Shown piece by piece: positions 9,878-21,068 of a stretch of 64,000 bases of DNA. The DNA is from Adiantum capillus-veneris (lineage: Eukaryota; Streptophyta; Polypodiopsida; Polypodiales; Pteridaceae), in the NCBI GenBank assembly GCA_014529385.2, contig CM043948.1, positions 26,413,768 through 26,477,767 of the forward strand. Direction: 5' to 3'. How positions within the stretch are numbered: position 1 is the first letter of the stretch; each line of letters opens with the position of its first letter. The notes below the pieces were generated by a model. It made no database searches, was not told the DNA's origin, and saw only the letters and a list, made by a program, of their open reading frames with translations. The translations under genes and the position numbers were made by a program.

Positions 9878-11290
9878 ATCGACACAAATATAAAGTTGCT
9901 TATTCTTTTTGGACACAATTATAATTGGAGAAACCCACTTGGTATTATCAAAAGGAAAAATGAGCCCATATTCTAAAAGCTTTTTAATCTCCATGTAAAC
10001 CTCCTCATGATAATGTTCAGGAAATCTCCGTCGATGCTAACGAACAAGAAAAACTCCTATCTTAAGGGTCTGTGATGCACAACCATCTCGTGAGAAAATC
10101 CCTTAAGGTCAAAGTAGTCCCATACAAATTTTTTATGTTGATCAATGATAATCCCTACACAATGCAGCAATCGGATCCCTCAAGTCAATTCCCAATCATA
10201 TGCTCCCAACTTGACAACCCTATCCGCCCCCTTGATAGATATGACAATAGTATCCTCCTCTCAGTCATAGGTGGAGTGTCCTCATCATCATCTAATATAT
10301 CATGGGTGTGGGAAGAAGTGGAACTCCGATCATCATCAATATAACTATCGGTATCGGTAGTAAGTCCCTAGGTGAGAATAGAGGAAGGATAGGCTAGAAT
10401 AGACACACTTGAAGAGCCTCTTCCAAGAAGCAATCTCCCATTTGGGATATCGATAACACAATTATTCTTCCATATCCATGGTCAACCCAACGACAACTGG
10501 TAGTATTGGCTTGGTTTCGGACCAACCTTAGAACATAACACTCAATCTCCACACTCTTTTCTGCCATAGTAATAGGAAAATTCTGAACATAAACTCTGCT
10601 CTAACAGAGTGATGATCTCATATCCTCAATCTTGATAGAGGAACCCCATTTAAAGATAAACCCAATTTGGTAAAAGTGGAATAGCTCAAAACATTCACCC
10701 CAAAACCACCATTAACAATAGCATGTCAAATAAGAAGCTCATCAATCATGCATTCCACTCAAGGACACTCTCTTTCTGCAATCACAAGATCCACTCTCCT
10801 CATTGAAAGTAGAACCCCACTAGAAGATCATGAAGTGTCAAGCTCTCTATAGTACCTCCTCATCAAAAGTGAGCGAGCACTTGGGCATGTGAGAAGGTAT
10901 TGTGGAAGGAACATGGTCAACAGGTACATGAGAACATATATATGATGGGGGTTTGGTAATGACTCAAGAATAGGATCTACAACATGGGTAGGTGGGTGGG
11001 ATGAAGAAGACGTGGGCAAGAGAGTAGTCGTGGGTATTGTTGGGTGCAAGAATTGATGGTGCAACCTCCTCACAAAACTCAACCATTTTCTCATTCCCTT
11101 TCTTAGTGATTGCCCCCAAATAAGGTATACAAAACTCAATCATATCAATAAAAAGACTCTCTCTAGATGGACCAATCATAGGATGGGCAGATGTCAAGGT
11201 ACCAAAGCAACCCCCCCTTTTGGAGGAGAATCCAGGTGGCTTGGCATTTTCCCTTCTATGGTTTATTGGACTAGGGGGTGGAAAAGGACT
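9878..11290 (-). pseudogene. Ty3/gypsy fragment F: RT start, protease tail, gag-like
   Basis: The minus strand encodes the first RT segment EIKKLLEYGLIFPFDNTKWV followed by SPIIIVSKKNKQLYICVD, where the frame is cut by the chromovirus LTR at 9877. Further upstream in the element (near 10420-10500) is a block with PWIWKNNCVIDIPNGRL, typical of the segment after a Ty3 protease. Residual ORFs at 10828-11329 could be gag but have no motif I can name. Several stops and frame changes show it is dead. The upper limit is uncertain. Confidence 0.6.
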
Positions 11291-11337
11291 ACTCATATTC
11301 ATCATGTGACACATTTTTGTATAACACATATCCTTAG

Positions 11338-12031
11338 TGTGACCCCCGGGAGATTCACTCTATATACAAAATGGGACGCCACTTGCGAGCAAACAACTTT
11401 GATAAAACCCCTATATACGACTCATATAAAAGAATATGACCCCCCTTTCTATGCTTATACGATAATCAATGCAAAAAACTGTCATACCTCTATCTTACAT
11501 ATAAAATGTAGGCCTCACATGATTTAACTGAGTAAAACTAGTCAAAGAGCATGCAGGATAGTGATTGGCAACGTACAAAGGAACCACTTCTGTTGATAAC
11601 TAGATGTACCCTCAATGTGTCTTAATTTGACTTTCAAACTATGTGCATGTTCAGCCTGCACTCTAGCTACTCGTCCAATTTGGATCCATCTAAATTACTC
11701 AAAAAACATGGTTATAAAGTTGTGCTAGGTTCTCTGTGTAAATTTGCATCTATACAAGCTCTTTATAGCTTTCATCCCTCAACAAATGAACTATAATCAC
11801 AAAACAAGAAAATTGAAGCTATTGACTCACAAGTTTGAGGAAAGACTCTTTTGGGAAGCCTGCATGATTTTGAAACTCAAAAACTTCCTCTCATCCCGCG
11901 CCCCAAGCTTGGGATATAAATTATTAGGGGTGTGCCCCCTAACTTATACGCTTACATAACTTGTAAAAAAACCCCCCTCCCCTGCACTTACGTGGTGTGG
12001 TAAGTTTTCCATGGTGAATCCCCCGGGGTGT
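11338..12031. mobile_element. Possible inverted-repeat element
   Basis: The left end reads GTGACCCCCGGGAGATTCAC and the right end, reverse complemented, reads GTCACACCCCGGGGGATTCAC, an imperfect terminal inversion of about 20 bases. The interior has no coding potential I trust. No clear target duplication is visible, so this could be a degraded MITE or a chance arrangement. Confidence 0.35.
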
Positions 12032-12843
12032 GACCTCTTCCCAAACAAGATGCATAAGTGCACACAATATTCAGGAAATCCTTGGAAGGATGTCCTAGTA
12101 ATTTACAAGCTTTGCAAATTATCCCACTGCGGTTAGGCTCAAGGCAAGGTGCTGCCAATAGGTGGTGGTTGAGTGGCTTAGAAGAGTGTTAGCCCAAAGC
12201 ATAGCCAAGAGGTAGAGGTTGTTGATCGTAATATGGATGGTGAAGATTTTCTTTGTCTGTCTCCCTGTCTTGAGATTGTTCCTATGATGTCAAAACTTTA
12301 CTACATCTCTCTCACTGTCTCTCCATGTGTGTGTGTGTGTGTTTTTCAACTTTCTAGGTTTTGATGCTACAGTAACCTCTAACGCTACTCATCCTCTAAA
12401 ATAAATAAGTGGCACCCTATGAATAGCCTTCCCATACAGTACAGTCCTACGCAAGACAACCATATAGTGTTACAATATGCCCAACCTCCAGTAGGGTGGA
12501 CCCAATCATTTTTATTGCTTTATTAGAGAGAATGCGGGGAGATGCCTTGTTACATAGAAGGTTGAGGCAAGAAGTGGATGAAAAGAATCCGCCAAGAAAG
12601 GTAAGATGCCATTTGGCACTGGAGGGAGCGCAACTTTCACTATCCATCTAGTTGGCCATTCTAAACGCTAGCAAAAGGAAATCAATGACACAACGACCTG
12701 TTGAAGAAGGCCTATATTGCTTTTGGAGGGAAGCAAAATATAAGCACATATAGTGGCTCCTCCAGAAGTCATGTGGGACTCTGCTCTAAGAACAATGAGT
12801 GACGCATAAGCCTGGCAAATTTGGGACTACCTATTTAAAAAGA
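12032..12843. other. Unassigned stretch
   Basis: I see no gene or element here. It contains a short GT repeat at 12326-12342 and only short ORFs without recognisable motifs. Confidence 0.3.
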
Positions 12844-13340
12844 AGGGGAAATTACCAAAATACCCCTCTAATCTATGGAAATTCCCAAAATACCCTTGTA
12901 TCTATTTTGGTTGGATAGTTCAAAATTTTCTAATCTTTATTCCTTTCTGACAATTGAGATCCGTTTGTTAGTGCTTAACATGTACTTTTTCACAAATTAC
13001 CTCGCCAAAAAGGCAATTATGTCTAAAAATAATGAAGCATTTCATCTCCAAAGCCTACGTAAACAACTCAAATTCTAGTTTTAGCATCTTGTATTGATAC
13101 ACAATAAGTCTTCTTATAAAAAGCTAAAAATGTTTTTATCTTTGGAGAAATTTAATCTCACAACCAGGGGTATTTTGGGAATTTTGGAAAATTTGAAGGG
13201 AATTTTGGGAATTTATGACCAAATATCGGGGGTATTTTGGGAATTTTTTATATTTGAAGGGTATTTTGGGAATTTCCACAAATTAGAGGGGTATTTTGGG
13301 AATTTCCACAAATTAGAGGGGTATTTTGGTAATTTTCCCT
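12844..13340. mobile_element. Foldback element with repeated termini
   Basis: The left end AGGGGAAATTACCAAAATAC is the near-perfect reverse complement of the right end at 13318-13340. Both arms are built from variants of a unit containing GGGTATTTTGGGAATTT, two in the left arm and about six towards the right. The middle is AT-rich and noncoding. Structures of this type are common in plants as MITE or foldback elements. The flanks (AAAAAGA and AGAAAGA) are too simple to call a target duplication. Confidence 0.6.
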
Positions 13341-13399
13341 AGAAAGAAAGAAGAACACGGTTTCACTTTATTTCTGTTCAACCATCTCCGGCCACACGC

Positions 13400-13420
13400 T
13401 GTGTGTGTGTGTGTGTGTGT

Positions 13421-13462
<42 letters not shown>
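13400..13462. repeat. Compound GT and GA microsatellite
   Basis: About ten GT units are followed directly by about twenty GA units. It lies upstream of the small ORF at 13813, where GA-rich leaders are common in plant genes. Confidence 0.95.
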
Positions 13463-13464
<2 letters not shown>

Positions 13465-13717
13465 CAAGGCATTGTCCGCTTGCGAAGTACTCTATAATTG
13501 TTGAAAAATTACAGGTAATTTGGTTGAGCCAAAGCCTCACTCAATCCACATTCGTGGTTTGAAAGATCCGTGCGCTCCTCTGTCTCTTGCACACACCATC
13601 TGCGTTTTAACCCACATACACTTACATTGCTCAGTAACCCTCCATTGAGCTCATGTTCATAGCCTCAACGTCCTGCATAATTTGAGCTCTTTGCAGTTCT
13701 GCTAGTCACCAATACAC

Positions 13718-13719
<2 letters not shown>

Positions 13720-13758
<39 letters not shown>
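13720..13758. repeat. TA microsatellite
   Basis: About 19 uninterrupted TA units lie 55 bases before the small ORF at 13813. Confidence 0.95.
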
Positions 13759-13760
<2 letters not shown>

Positions 13761-13812
13761 CTCTACGCCTTGACAACCAATAGCAAGGGATTTGCCTCGG
13801 CCTTGCGTCGTC

Positions 13813-14091
13813 ATGGGAGCAAACAATGTAGCCGAGTGCAAGCAGCGCCATGAGGAGCAAGGGAGCAACAAGCTGCTGCTTGAGAAAGTTGCATGTTGGT
13901 TGAAGTCAAGCCTGGCCTCTGCATTCTTTGCTTCTTTGGAGAGGTGCTCCTGCATAAACCTTGTAACCACCGACGAACTAGAGGCTGACGCGGAGTCGAA
14001 TGGCACGCAGGCGCTGTCACAGCAGCCGCAAGAAATGAATGCATATAATGAAGGAAGCAGCTCAATATATAGTAGGGAAGACGTCATGTAG
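13813..14091 (+). CDS. Possible small host protein, unknown function
   Basis: A 92-residue ORF begins [20 protein letters not shown] and contains [19 protein letters not shown], then an acidic, Gln- and Ser-rich tail. I chose the second Met (13813) over the in-frame Met at 13792 because the seven residues between (MPRPCVV) look like leader. The sequence composition is unlike the flanking repeats, and it follows a GA and TA repeat region that could be a 5' leader. I do not recognise a domain. It could instead be an exon or a chance ORF; an overlapping minus-strand ORF exists but is interrupted by the TA repeat. Confidence 0.4.
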   Translation: MGANNVAECKQRHEEQGSNKLLLEKVACWLKSSLASAFFASLERCSCINLVTTDELEADAESNGTQALSQQPQEMNAYNEGSSSIYSREDVM

Positions 14092-14484
14092 CTGTGATCA
14101 AGAGATCAAGGCCGGGTCCTTCCCGATGAGTACTATTTGGGAGGGTCAGACGTGGCCCAGCTTGATGAGCTCCCCTGCACATTGTATGGCAAGATTCACG
14201 TGAGGCAACATACCCTCATGGCAACGTCCTCTTTCCTTACAAGTTACCAGTTCACCAACGTCCGTCCTCTGATCTGATGATCTTCAACAATTTTCTCATC
14301 AATGCTTCAATTGGTGAGGCACCTGCCAATAACCAGCGCAGTTGGTGCTCTGCCATGGACTTATGAAAACCACATTGTTAGAGGATTACAGCCATCTCAT
14401 GACACTCAGAGGCAGATGCATGAGTACGTACGTCAAGCGAATGTAAAATTACCCAAAAGATAATATAGAAACGAGGAGAATTCC

Positions 14485-14488
<4 letters not shown>

Positions 14489-14521
<33 letters not shown>
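14489..14521. repeat. GA microsatellite
   Basis: About 16 GA units. The surrounding 14092-14650 has no feature I can support. Confidence 0.95.
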
Positions 14522-14523
<2 letters not shown>

Positions 14524-14652
14524 ACACATTGTACGTTTCTCACTAAGGTTGTGGCAACATTTTGCTGCCGTCACCAGCTCATTGTCCTATATATACACGA
14601 GAAGATTAAGAAATTTTCTCATGTGGGAAAAGAGAGCCTTTTTCAATGTTTT

Positions 14653-14838
14653 CCATTATAATGCATAACATCATGAGCTTCGCTCGGGAGGCACCGCATA
14701 CCTAGCTAGGTACCTAGCTAGGTACAATTGAGGGCAGGGGACCATCGGTTGGTCCCCTGCCCTCAATCGTACCTAGCTAGCCGTGCTCCCTCTCAAAAGA
14801 TCATGATGTTGAGTTAAATCATAATGTGGGAATTATTG
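14653..14838. ncRNA. Long imperfect hairpin with a 31-bp core
   Basis: The core arms at 14714-14744 and 14750-14780 pair over 31 bases with a single A-C mismatch and a 5-base loop (TCGGT). Weaker pairing continues outward, joining ATAACATCATGA on the left to its counterpart near 14805-14835, with an asymmetric insertion of a duplicated CTAGCTAGGTAC on the left. The shape fits a miRNA-like precursor or a small hairpin MITE. No coding sequence is present. Confidence 0.5.
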
Positions 14839-15275
14839 TGAGAATTTGTCCAAAACTTCTTGTGATAGCACCAACAAGGCTCAAGTATCCCCAACACTCT
14901 CAATGATTTAGCCTTCTCTCCCTCATTTGACTTGACACTTTAACCGCATCAGCCAAAAATGGCGAACATCACCCAAAACTGTTGTTGAAGTTACATGCAA
15001 AAGCACTCTATTTCAATACCCTTGTGGAAAAATAAAAATCCTTTCAAAACATCTCAAATGCATAAGTGAAGGTTGAATTTAAGAAATGAAAACGGTCATA
15101 TGAAAGTGCAAAGTCAAAAGTGCAAAAGCCAACCATTTCGAATGGCCAAGACTACACCTTTTCTCAAGCTCTCTTATGAGCACTTATAGAGACTATATCT
15201 CTCTCATTTCTATGTTCTGACTTTAGAATGTCTCTATGTATCTATAGATATATGTGTATGTTTGTGTAAGTACTT
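14839..15275. other. Unassigned stretch
   Basis: I see no gene, element or repeat here. Confidence 0.3.
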
Positions 15276-15280
15276 AGATA

Positions 15281-15323
<43 letters not shown>

Positions 15324-15330
15324 GTATATA

Positions 15331-15363
<33 letters not shown>

Positions 15364-15405
15364 GTGTATGTGTATGTGTATGTGTATGTATATATATATA
15401 TATAT
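15276..15405. repeat. Compound TA and TATG microsatellite
   Basis: TA units pass into TATG and TGTATG variants and back into TA. It lies just upstream of the decayed exon at 15500-15847. Confidence 0.95.
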
Positions 15406-15499
15406 GGGGGTACATAAGGGGAACTTGAAAGGGGAATCTTCCTAATGATTGTTATTGTTACTTGGTCTATGATCCTATTCCATCAAGAAACACACAGAC

Positions 15500-15847
15500 A
15501 TGCTAGTTCAAACAGTTGCCACTACCTCCAATTTGGGAGAGAGTGTGGAGACAATGAAATAAGCGGTAGAGATGTTGCCAAAGCTTTAGGCCTCCATTGG
15601 AGGAATGTCAGTGTTGCCAATGTTTCGCTACGTCATGAAAGCAGAGGAAGGGTCAATTCCCTTGGATGCTTGTTACCATCATCAAATGCACAAGGCAAGC
15701 AGCATCACCAGCAAAATTAAGGAAATCGTGTTTCAGTTCTGGTTGGCAAAAACCCGCATCTCTCCAAACAAGAAAGATGTTGTTCGAAAGAGTATAGGCA
15801 AGAGTGTGCATGTGCTGCATCGAGTTCATCTACTCGATTTGCCTCAA
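15500..15847 (+). pseudogene. Decayed gene of unknown family, block 1
   Basis: Two overlapping frames show conserved-looking sequence. The first carries GRDVAKALGLHWRNVSVA, the second carries IVFQFWLAKTRISPNKKDVV followed by RKSIGK and HLLDLPQ. A frameshift between about 15605 and 15720 separates them. From memory, the W...TR.SPNKKD pattern and the following H...L...Q occur together in uncharacterised proteins of several eukaryotes, in the same order as blocks 2 and 3 here. The block ends at a splice donor, GTATAT, at 15848. I cannot name the family or a function, and the upstream start is not visible. Confidence 0.55.
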
Positions 15848-17182
15848 GTATATCCCCCCAAACATGTTGAGAGTGTGTAATAGCAGTTTACTAAGTGCTT
15901 GACCATGTTTCTGAATGTTTTCAAGTGCCTCACAGTTCATTATAGTGCTTTAGTGCTTTACTTAGCTTTGCAAGTGATTACTTCTAAGCACTTTTAACCA
16001 CTTTGAGACCACCTATAATGCTTGATTAACTTTTACATGTGATTACAAGTACAAGTGCTTCTGAGTGGTTCATAATGCTTCCAAGTAATTCCATGTCATT
16101 CCAAGTGCATCTAAATGTTTTCGTGTGCCTCCTCTCAGTGCTTCGAAGTGCTTTTGAGTGCTTCATAGTGATTGTAAGTGCTTCTAGTGGTTCTAAGTCA
16201 CTTCTAGAACTTTCTAAGTACTTCTTTGGGCTTCATAGTGCTTCCAGGTGCTTCTGAGTGCTTTGAAGTGCTTCATAGTGCTTCTAAGTGCCTGTGAGTG
16301 CTTCATAGTGCTTTTAAGCGCTTCTAAGTGATTCCAAGTTCTTCATAGTGCCTCTAAACGCTTCCATTAAGTGCTTCATATAGTGCTCAGTGAACCTAAA
16401 TGCTTCATAGAGCTTCGAAGTTCTTCCAAGCGCTTCATATTTCTTCTAAGTGCTTCATAGTGATTCTTAGGGCTTCTAAGTGCTTAGTGATTCTAAGTGC
16501 TTGTTAGTGCTTCATAGAGCTTCTAGGTGCTTCCAAGTGCTTCTAAGTGCTTCCCGGTGTTGTTAAGTGCTTCATAGTGCTTGTAAGTGCTTCCAAGTGC
16601 TTAGTGATTCTAAGAGCTTGTGAGTGTTTTATGGTGCTTCTAAGTGCTTCTTACGGCTTTATAGTGCTTCCAAGTGATTCTAAGTGCTTTATGGTGCTTC
16701 TAAGTGTTTCCTAGAGCTTGTGAATGCTTCTAAGTGCTTCTAAGTGTTTCTCAGGGCGTCTACGTTCTTAATGATTGTAAGTGATTCCAAGCGACTCTAA
16801 GTGTTTTTTAGTGCTTCTAAAAGCTTCTAGGTTCTTCTAGGTGCTTTTGAGTCATTCATAACGCTTCCTAGTGATTCCTAGTGCTTCCAAGTCATTCCAA
16901 TGTACATCGAAATGCTTCTTAGTGCTTTTAAGTGCATCTAAGCGTTTCCAAGTGCTGTCAAGTTCTATGAAGGGCATTCAAGTGGGTCCAAGAGCTTAAC
17001 AAGTAATTCTAAGTTTTCCAAATTCTGTTTGTTAGTGGGACCCAATGCTTCACAGTGCTTTATACTGCTTGAGAGTGCATCATAATGCTAAAAAATGCTA
17101 TAGATTTCCTTAAAGTGATTTATAATGCTTGATAGTGTTTCTAAATGCGTCTTCTATTTCATAGAGAAACTTCTATATACAG
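15848..17182 (+). other. Predicted intron of the decayed gene
   Basis: The 1335-bp interval begins GTATAT after CCT CAA and ends ATACAG before TTC AGA. Joining the flanks keeps frame (phase 0) and gives DLPQ followed by FREAHPD. Nearly all of it is the 10-bp satellite described separately. Confidence 0.5.
15900..17150. repeat. Diverged 10-bp minisatellite, AGTGCTTCWW units
   Basis: About 1.25 kb consists of units such as AGTGCTTCTA and AGTGCTTCAT, with drift towards both ends. The period of ten bases is close to one helical turn. It fills the predicted intron. Confidence 0.9.
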
Positions 17183-17640
17183 TTCAGAGAGGCTCATCCA
17201 GACATAATCATCTCCCTCAGATGTTTTGAGGGTCTAAAACCATACTTCATACGCAAGTTGAAGGACCGCAACACTTGCTATTGTGAATACCATGTGCAGC
17301 TTGTATACTTCAAGGAAACCATCAATCAATTACGCCATGGAAGATATGAGCTACATGGCCAATCATGAAGTCGCAGGTGCCTTGTTTGCAGTCCCATGAT
17401 GGAATGGAACAGTGCACAACATCCAATTCCGCATTTTCAAGCTTAATAGACCTATGGGAGTCTATATTGTGTCCAAAACCCAGTGGCTCTGCTTATCACT
17501 ACAGAAAATTTCTTTTGGGAACATGCAAACATTGTGGCATTAAACAAATCTCATTATGTTCACACGATAAAAGCGATGGTATCTCTAGGATTACTGTCAA
17601 GATTTTTGATGACATTGGAGAGGGGGAACGGGGAACAAGC
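17183..17640 (+). pseudogene. Decayed gene of unknown family, block 2
   Basis: The frame opened by the splice acceptor reads FREAHPDIIISLRCFEGLKP and continues with YFIRKLKDRNTCYCEYHVQL, then NQLRHGRYELHGQS and a TGA at 17366-17368. The next frame then carries LIDLWESILCPKPSGS, LLGTCKHCGIKQISLCS and DKSDG. The Cys-rich CxC.YH and CxxCG patterns look zinc-binding. The shift of frame at about 17366 is either a lesion or an unseen small intron. The block order matches what I recall of uncharacterised eukaryotic proteins, but no function is known to me. Confidence 0.6.
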
Positions 17641-17867
17641 CCAACACACACACAAAAATGCCTCCTATAGCTCAGGGCATACACAATACCCCCGCCCACT
17701 TGAAAACCACCTCGCAACAACACAATCACCAAGAACACATGTGCACAAAGCGCTCACACAGACTCCCACACAGATCATAACGCAACCCACAACAATGGAA
17801 AGTACACCAACGATCGCCGCCCTTCGCACACAACACCACATGCAATCTCTCCCTCTTTGCACACACA
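17641..17867. other. CA-rich unassigned stretch
   Basis: A purine-poor region with many CACA runs lies between block 2 and the first long direct repeat. The ORFs that cross it look like composition artefacts. Confidence 0.3.
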
Positions 17868-19240
17868 CTGTCGGGGGACGACACTACCGACACACACCCG
17901 AACGCACTTGCAACATAGCAGGGAAGAAGGGGGAAGGGGAACCCGGTACGACGCGACCGCACGTTTCAAAATGGGCAGCCTTTCATCATTGAACAATCGA
18001 AACAATTACCACCATAGCCGTAGACCGACTTACACCAAGAACAAGCACGGGAGCGAGCTCTCTCCCTCTCTTCACTCCACTTTCTAGAGCCCAAAAAAAC
18101 CCTTTTCGCTTCCTCACCCTCCACCAAGTGAACGAAAACCCCCCAAACTAGAAGTTATGTTCCTTGCCTTCTTAAAAAAAAGATCTCACTCCCCCCCAAA
18201 GGAGGCAACGACGGCGTCGCCGTTGCCCTCCTTTTTCCTTTTTACTCTTTCTTCTTTTTTTCCCCAGCTTTCCAAAAAAGGAACCTCGGCAGCGACTTTG
18301 GTCTTCACAATCCAACTTATTTATTTCCTCTCCCTTTTAGGCTTTTGAAGTTTACTTCTTTTTTCCCCCAAAGTCCAGCCACTCCTACCTTTTACCTTTA
18401 CAAATAATAACCAAGGACCCTCGTTCCCCATGTTGTCGGTGCTCTGTGCACTAATTCACGAGTTGTAAAAAGCTACTGAAGATTGCTGACCCGGAGTTCG
18501 AACTTGCCAACCCACACCACACTTAAACTTTGCTGAGGCTTCAAACTGGGGCTGCAAAAACCAAGGAAATCACTGGGTGCTGCCCTACCTACAAAACTGT
18601 CATCAAATTTTCACCTTGCACAACTCGATCACCGCAAATCCGATTGTCAAGCCATTAATTCCTATCAACTTCACGTAACATGATCGACCCTCTAGAACCT
18701 GGTCGAAGCTCAAAAAACCATCGAATGGTACGCCTTTCAATACTGTCAAGTGGGCACACACTTGACCCCCGACAAATATTCCACGGGCCATAACTTGCCT
18801 GTTCGAAGCCCGATTGACAATCCAAAAAGATCGGCATGCTCCACAACTTGATCCTTACATGCGTATCCATGGATCCCAGTCTTGGACACCTGTTTGGACC
18901 TGCCTTGTCCGTCGGGGATCTGCAAAGCATTTCATCTTCGGACAATCATAACTTTCACACCGAGACTCCGTTTGACTAGCCGTCTGGACGGGCTCCTAGA
19001 GAATCTTGAAGACCACATTCTAGAGCACGAACTCAGCATCTCGGGCACTTTGACCACCATCCCAATCAACCCACTGTGGAGGCCTTCTTGGCCTAAAAAA
19101 CTGGTATAAGCATATATTTCAGCTGACATTGTTTTGCCCAGGGCCTTCACAACTGCCTCAGAACTTTGCCATGCACCTCTCAGTATACTCCGCACAACAT
19201 TGCACACTTCCGAGCACGGACCAACTTTGGTCGCACCATC
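17868..19240. repeat. Long direct repeat, copy 1
   Basis: It is homologous to 21069-22958, from CGACACACACCCGAACGCAC to GGTCGCACCA, apart from a 509-bp insertion in the other copy. It contains the uninterrupted GGAGGCAACGACGG site. The pair could be LTRs of a non-autonomous retrotransposon (the repeat starts TGTCGG and ends CACCA), but I see no convincing PBS, polypurine tract or target duplication. Confidence 0.7.
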
Positions 19241-21031
19241 ATTGCCCACCCCCTAGTTGAACATTTATGTTCAACCACACGCATGTTTATTGCACCTAAA
19301 AAAACTGCAACACCAAACTGGCAACCAAAAACACTTCAAAACCATAACCGTATGTACAAAAGCTATCTTGTGTTACCCACCACACCTGCTCAAGCGGGTT
19401 GCCCAACCCCCCGCATTACAACATGGTTACCACCTGGATCGAACACTTGACTTTGATCACTTCCATCCACCTACACCACCTTACCATAGTGCCATACCCG
19501 TGCATCTAGCCAACCATCCACATGAGCTGCCCTCGACATGCTTTCACTGCTTCCAACATCCATTGGAAAACTACCCACTTCCAACAAAGCATCACCAAAT
19601 GCATCACCACTCCAATCAGACGTGCCATCACTGACACGGAACATACCATGCCCTCCCTCCCAACCATATAAAGTGAGATCCTCCTCAAGCAAATCGTGTA
19701 CTTGCTCGACAGCTCACTGCACAACTGAACTTATCAGCATACCCTTCAGCCACCACATACAAACTTCCTTTAACAGCTCGAACAAGTCCACACCCTTGGA
19801 CATTTCTTCATGCTCAAAAGGACCAATCCACTTAGCGGGAAACTCTTTCAGCATAGGCACCCTGGTCACCATCAATTCCATACTCACCTCCATACCTGCC
19901 TCTCTCAGCAGACTTTTGCTCTCCCAAAGAAACCTCCATCTGTAGAGGGACAGACCCTTATATCACCTACATTCTGGTCAAAGCTTTCCCAGCCATCACC
20001 CGTGTCTCTTCATCCATCCCATCCACTGGGTCATCAAACCCCCAATCAACCTCGTCATTCAAGCATACCTGCTTAAAAGAACCCGTATCCATGGCATCTC
20101 TCGTGCAATCCATAGCTAGCTGGAGCTGCTCTTCTTTTTTATGAGCATCCAATACCTCTTGCCCGTCATCTTCTTCAACATGTTCCTCTTCCATAGCCAC
20201 CATAACTCTCCCCTTCTTGGGAAACCCCTGTACTTGTTGTACAATCAAAGCACCTTCCACCACTACCTTGACGAGCATCGTCATCAGCATAGTGCCACAC
20301 ATCACCCTCACGTGCATGTCTTCGTTCTCAAGCTCTTACACTCTTTCTTGCTCTTCATCCGTAGTGGCAACCACCACATCCTCATGCATATAACAAGGTA
20401 ACTTTACCTTTACCAACACCGGCTCTTTGGATTCTGTCTCCCAGCTTGTATCTCTATCCTCCTCGCTCGTTTCCCAAAAAACTCAAGCTTGTAGCCTCAT
20501 CATCTTCACCATAGGCCGATTGGATTTCAGCACCATCATCCTCTAGATGCTCCACAAAATTTGGACCATCGTCATGCCCACTTTTGTCATCCAACCCCAA
20601 GCTCTTGGAACCTACAACTTGGCCACAATCTACTACATTTTTGTACAAGCACTCCACAAGAACAGGCTTCACCTCTTCATGCTGCACTGGGAACTTGGCA
20701 TCTGCTATTTCCTCTGCCCAAAGGCTCTCTTCAAGAAAAGGCTCATCTTCGCTAACGAGCTCCTCCACAATCGGCATGGAAACCTCACAAATAGGCATCT
20801 CCCAAGGAACATAACTGATGAAAAGCCTTACCCTAGTAGGCTCCGCCCTTTGCACGTTTGGCACCATCCACGATTGGTTCATAGAACACCCTGCTGCTAC
20901 CATAGGCGCATAATCTGTAGGCTTTAACAAGCCCAATTCCATTTTCTTTCTCACTTTCTTGCTCTTCACCTTGGCAACTCTGACAGCCTTGGCATAGCTT
21001 CTCGGCTCTTCGTAGCCAACCTTCTCTTGCG

Positions 21032-21032
<1 letters not shown>
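19241..21032 (-). CDS. Region between the direct repeats, acidic unknown ORFs
   Basis: The minus strand has an open frame from the poly-G edge down to 20454 (core about 190 residues, with YEEPRSYAKAVRVAKVKSKK and a long acidic tail) and another at 19967-20317 rich in Glu and Asp with FDDPVDGMDEE. The ORF formally begins in the flanking repeat and passes through a poly-Pro run made by the G tract, which I do not count as coding. I recognise no gag, protease or RT. It could be the cargo of a non-autonomous retroelement. The function is unknown. Confidence 0.3.

Positions 21033-21068
<36 letters not shown>
21033..21068. repeat. 36-base poly-G tract
   Basis: An uninterrupted G run lies at the left edge of direct repeat copy 2. 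The corresponding place in copy 1 has only five G. The true length is hard to sequence and may differ. Confidence 0.95.

Noticed and set aside
9931-9994. Functional RT at the left end of fragment F
   Set aside because: Only the first RT segment remains before the chromovirus LTR cuts the frame.
13665-14087. Minus-strand ORF overlapping the small plus-strand ORF
   Set aside because: It runs into the TA repeat as an Ile-Tyr string and has no motif; the plus-strand reading is more gene-like.
15890-17160. CRISPR-like array
   Set aside because: Units are 10 bp, contiguous and degenerate, with no spacers, and the DNA is eukaryotic.
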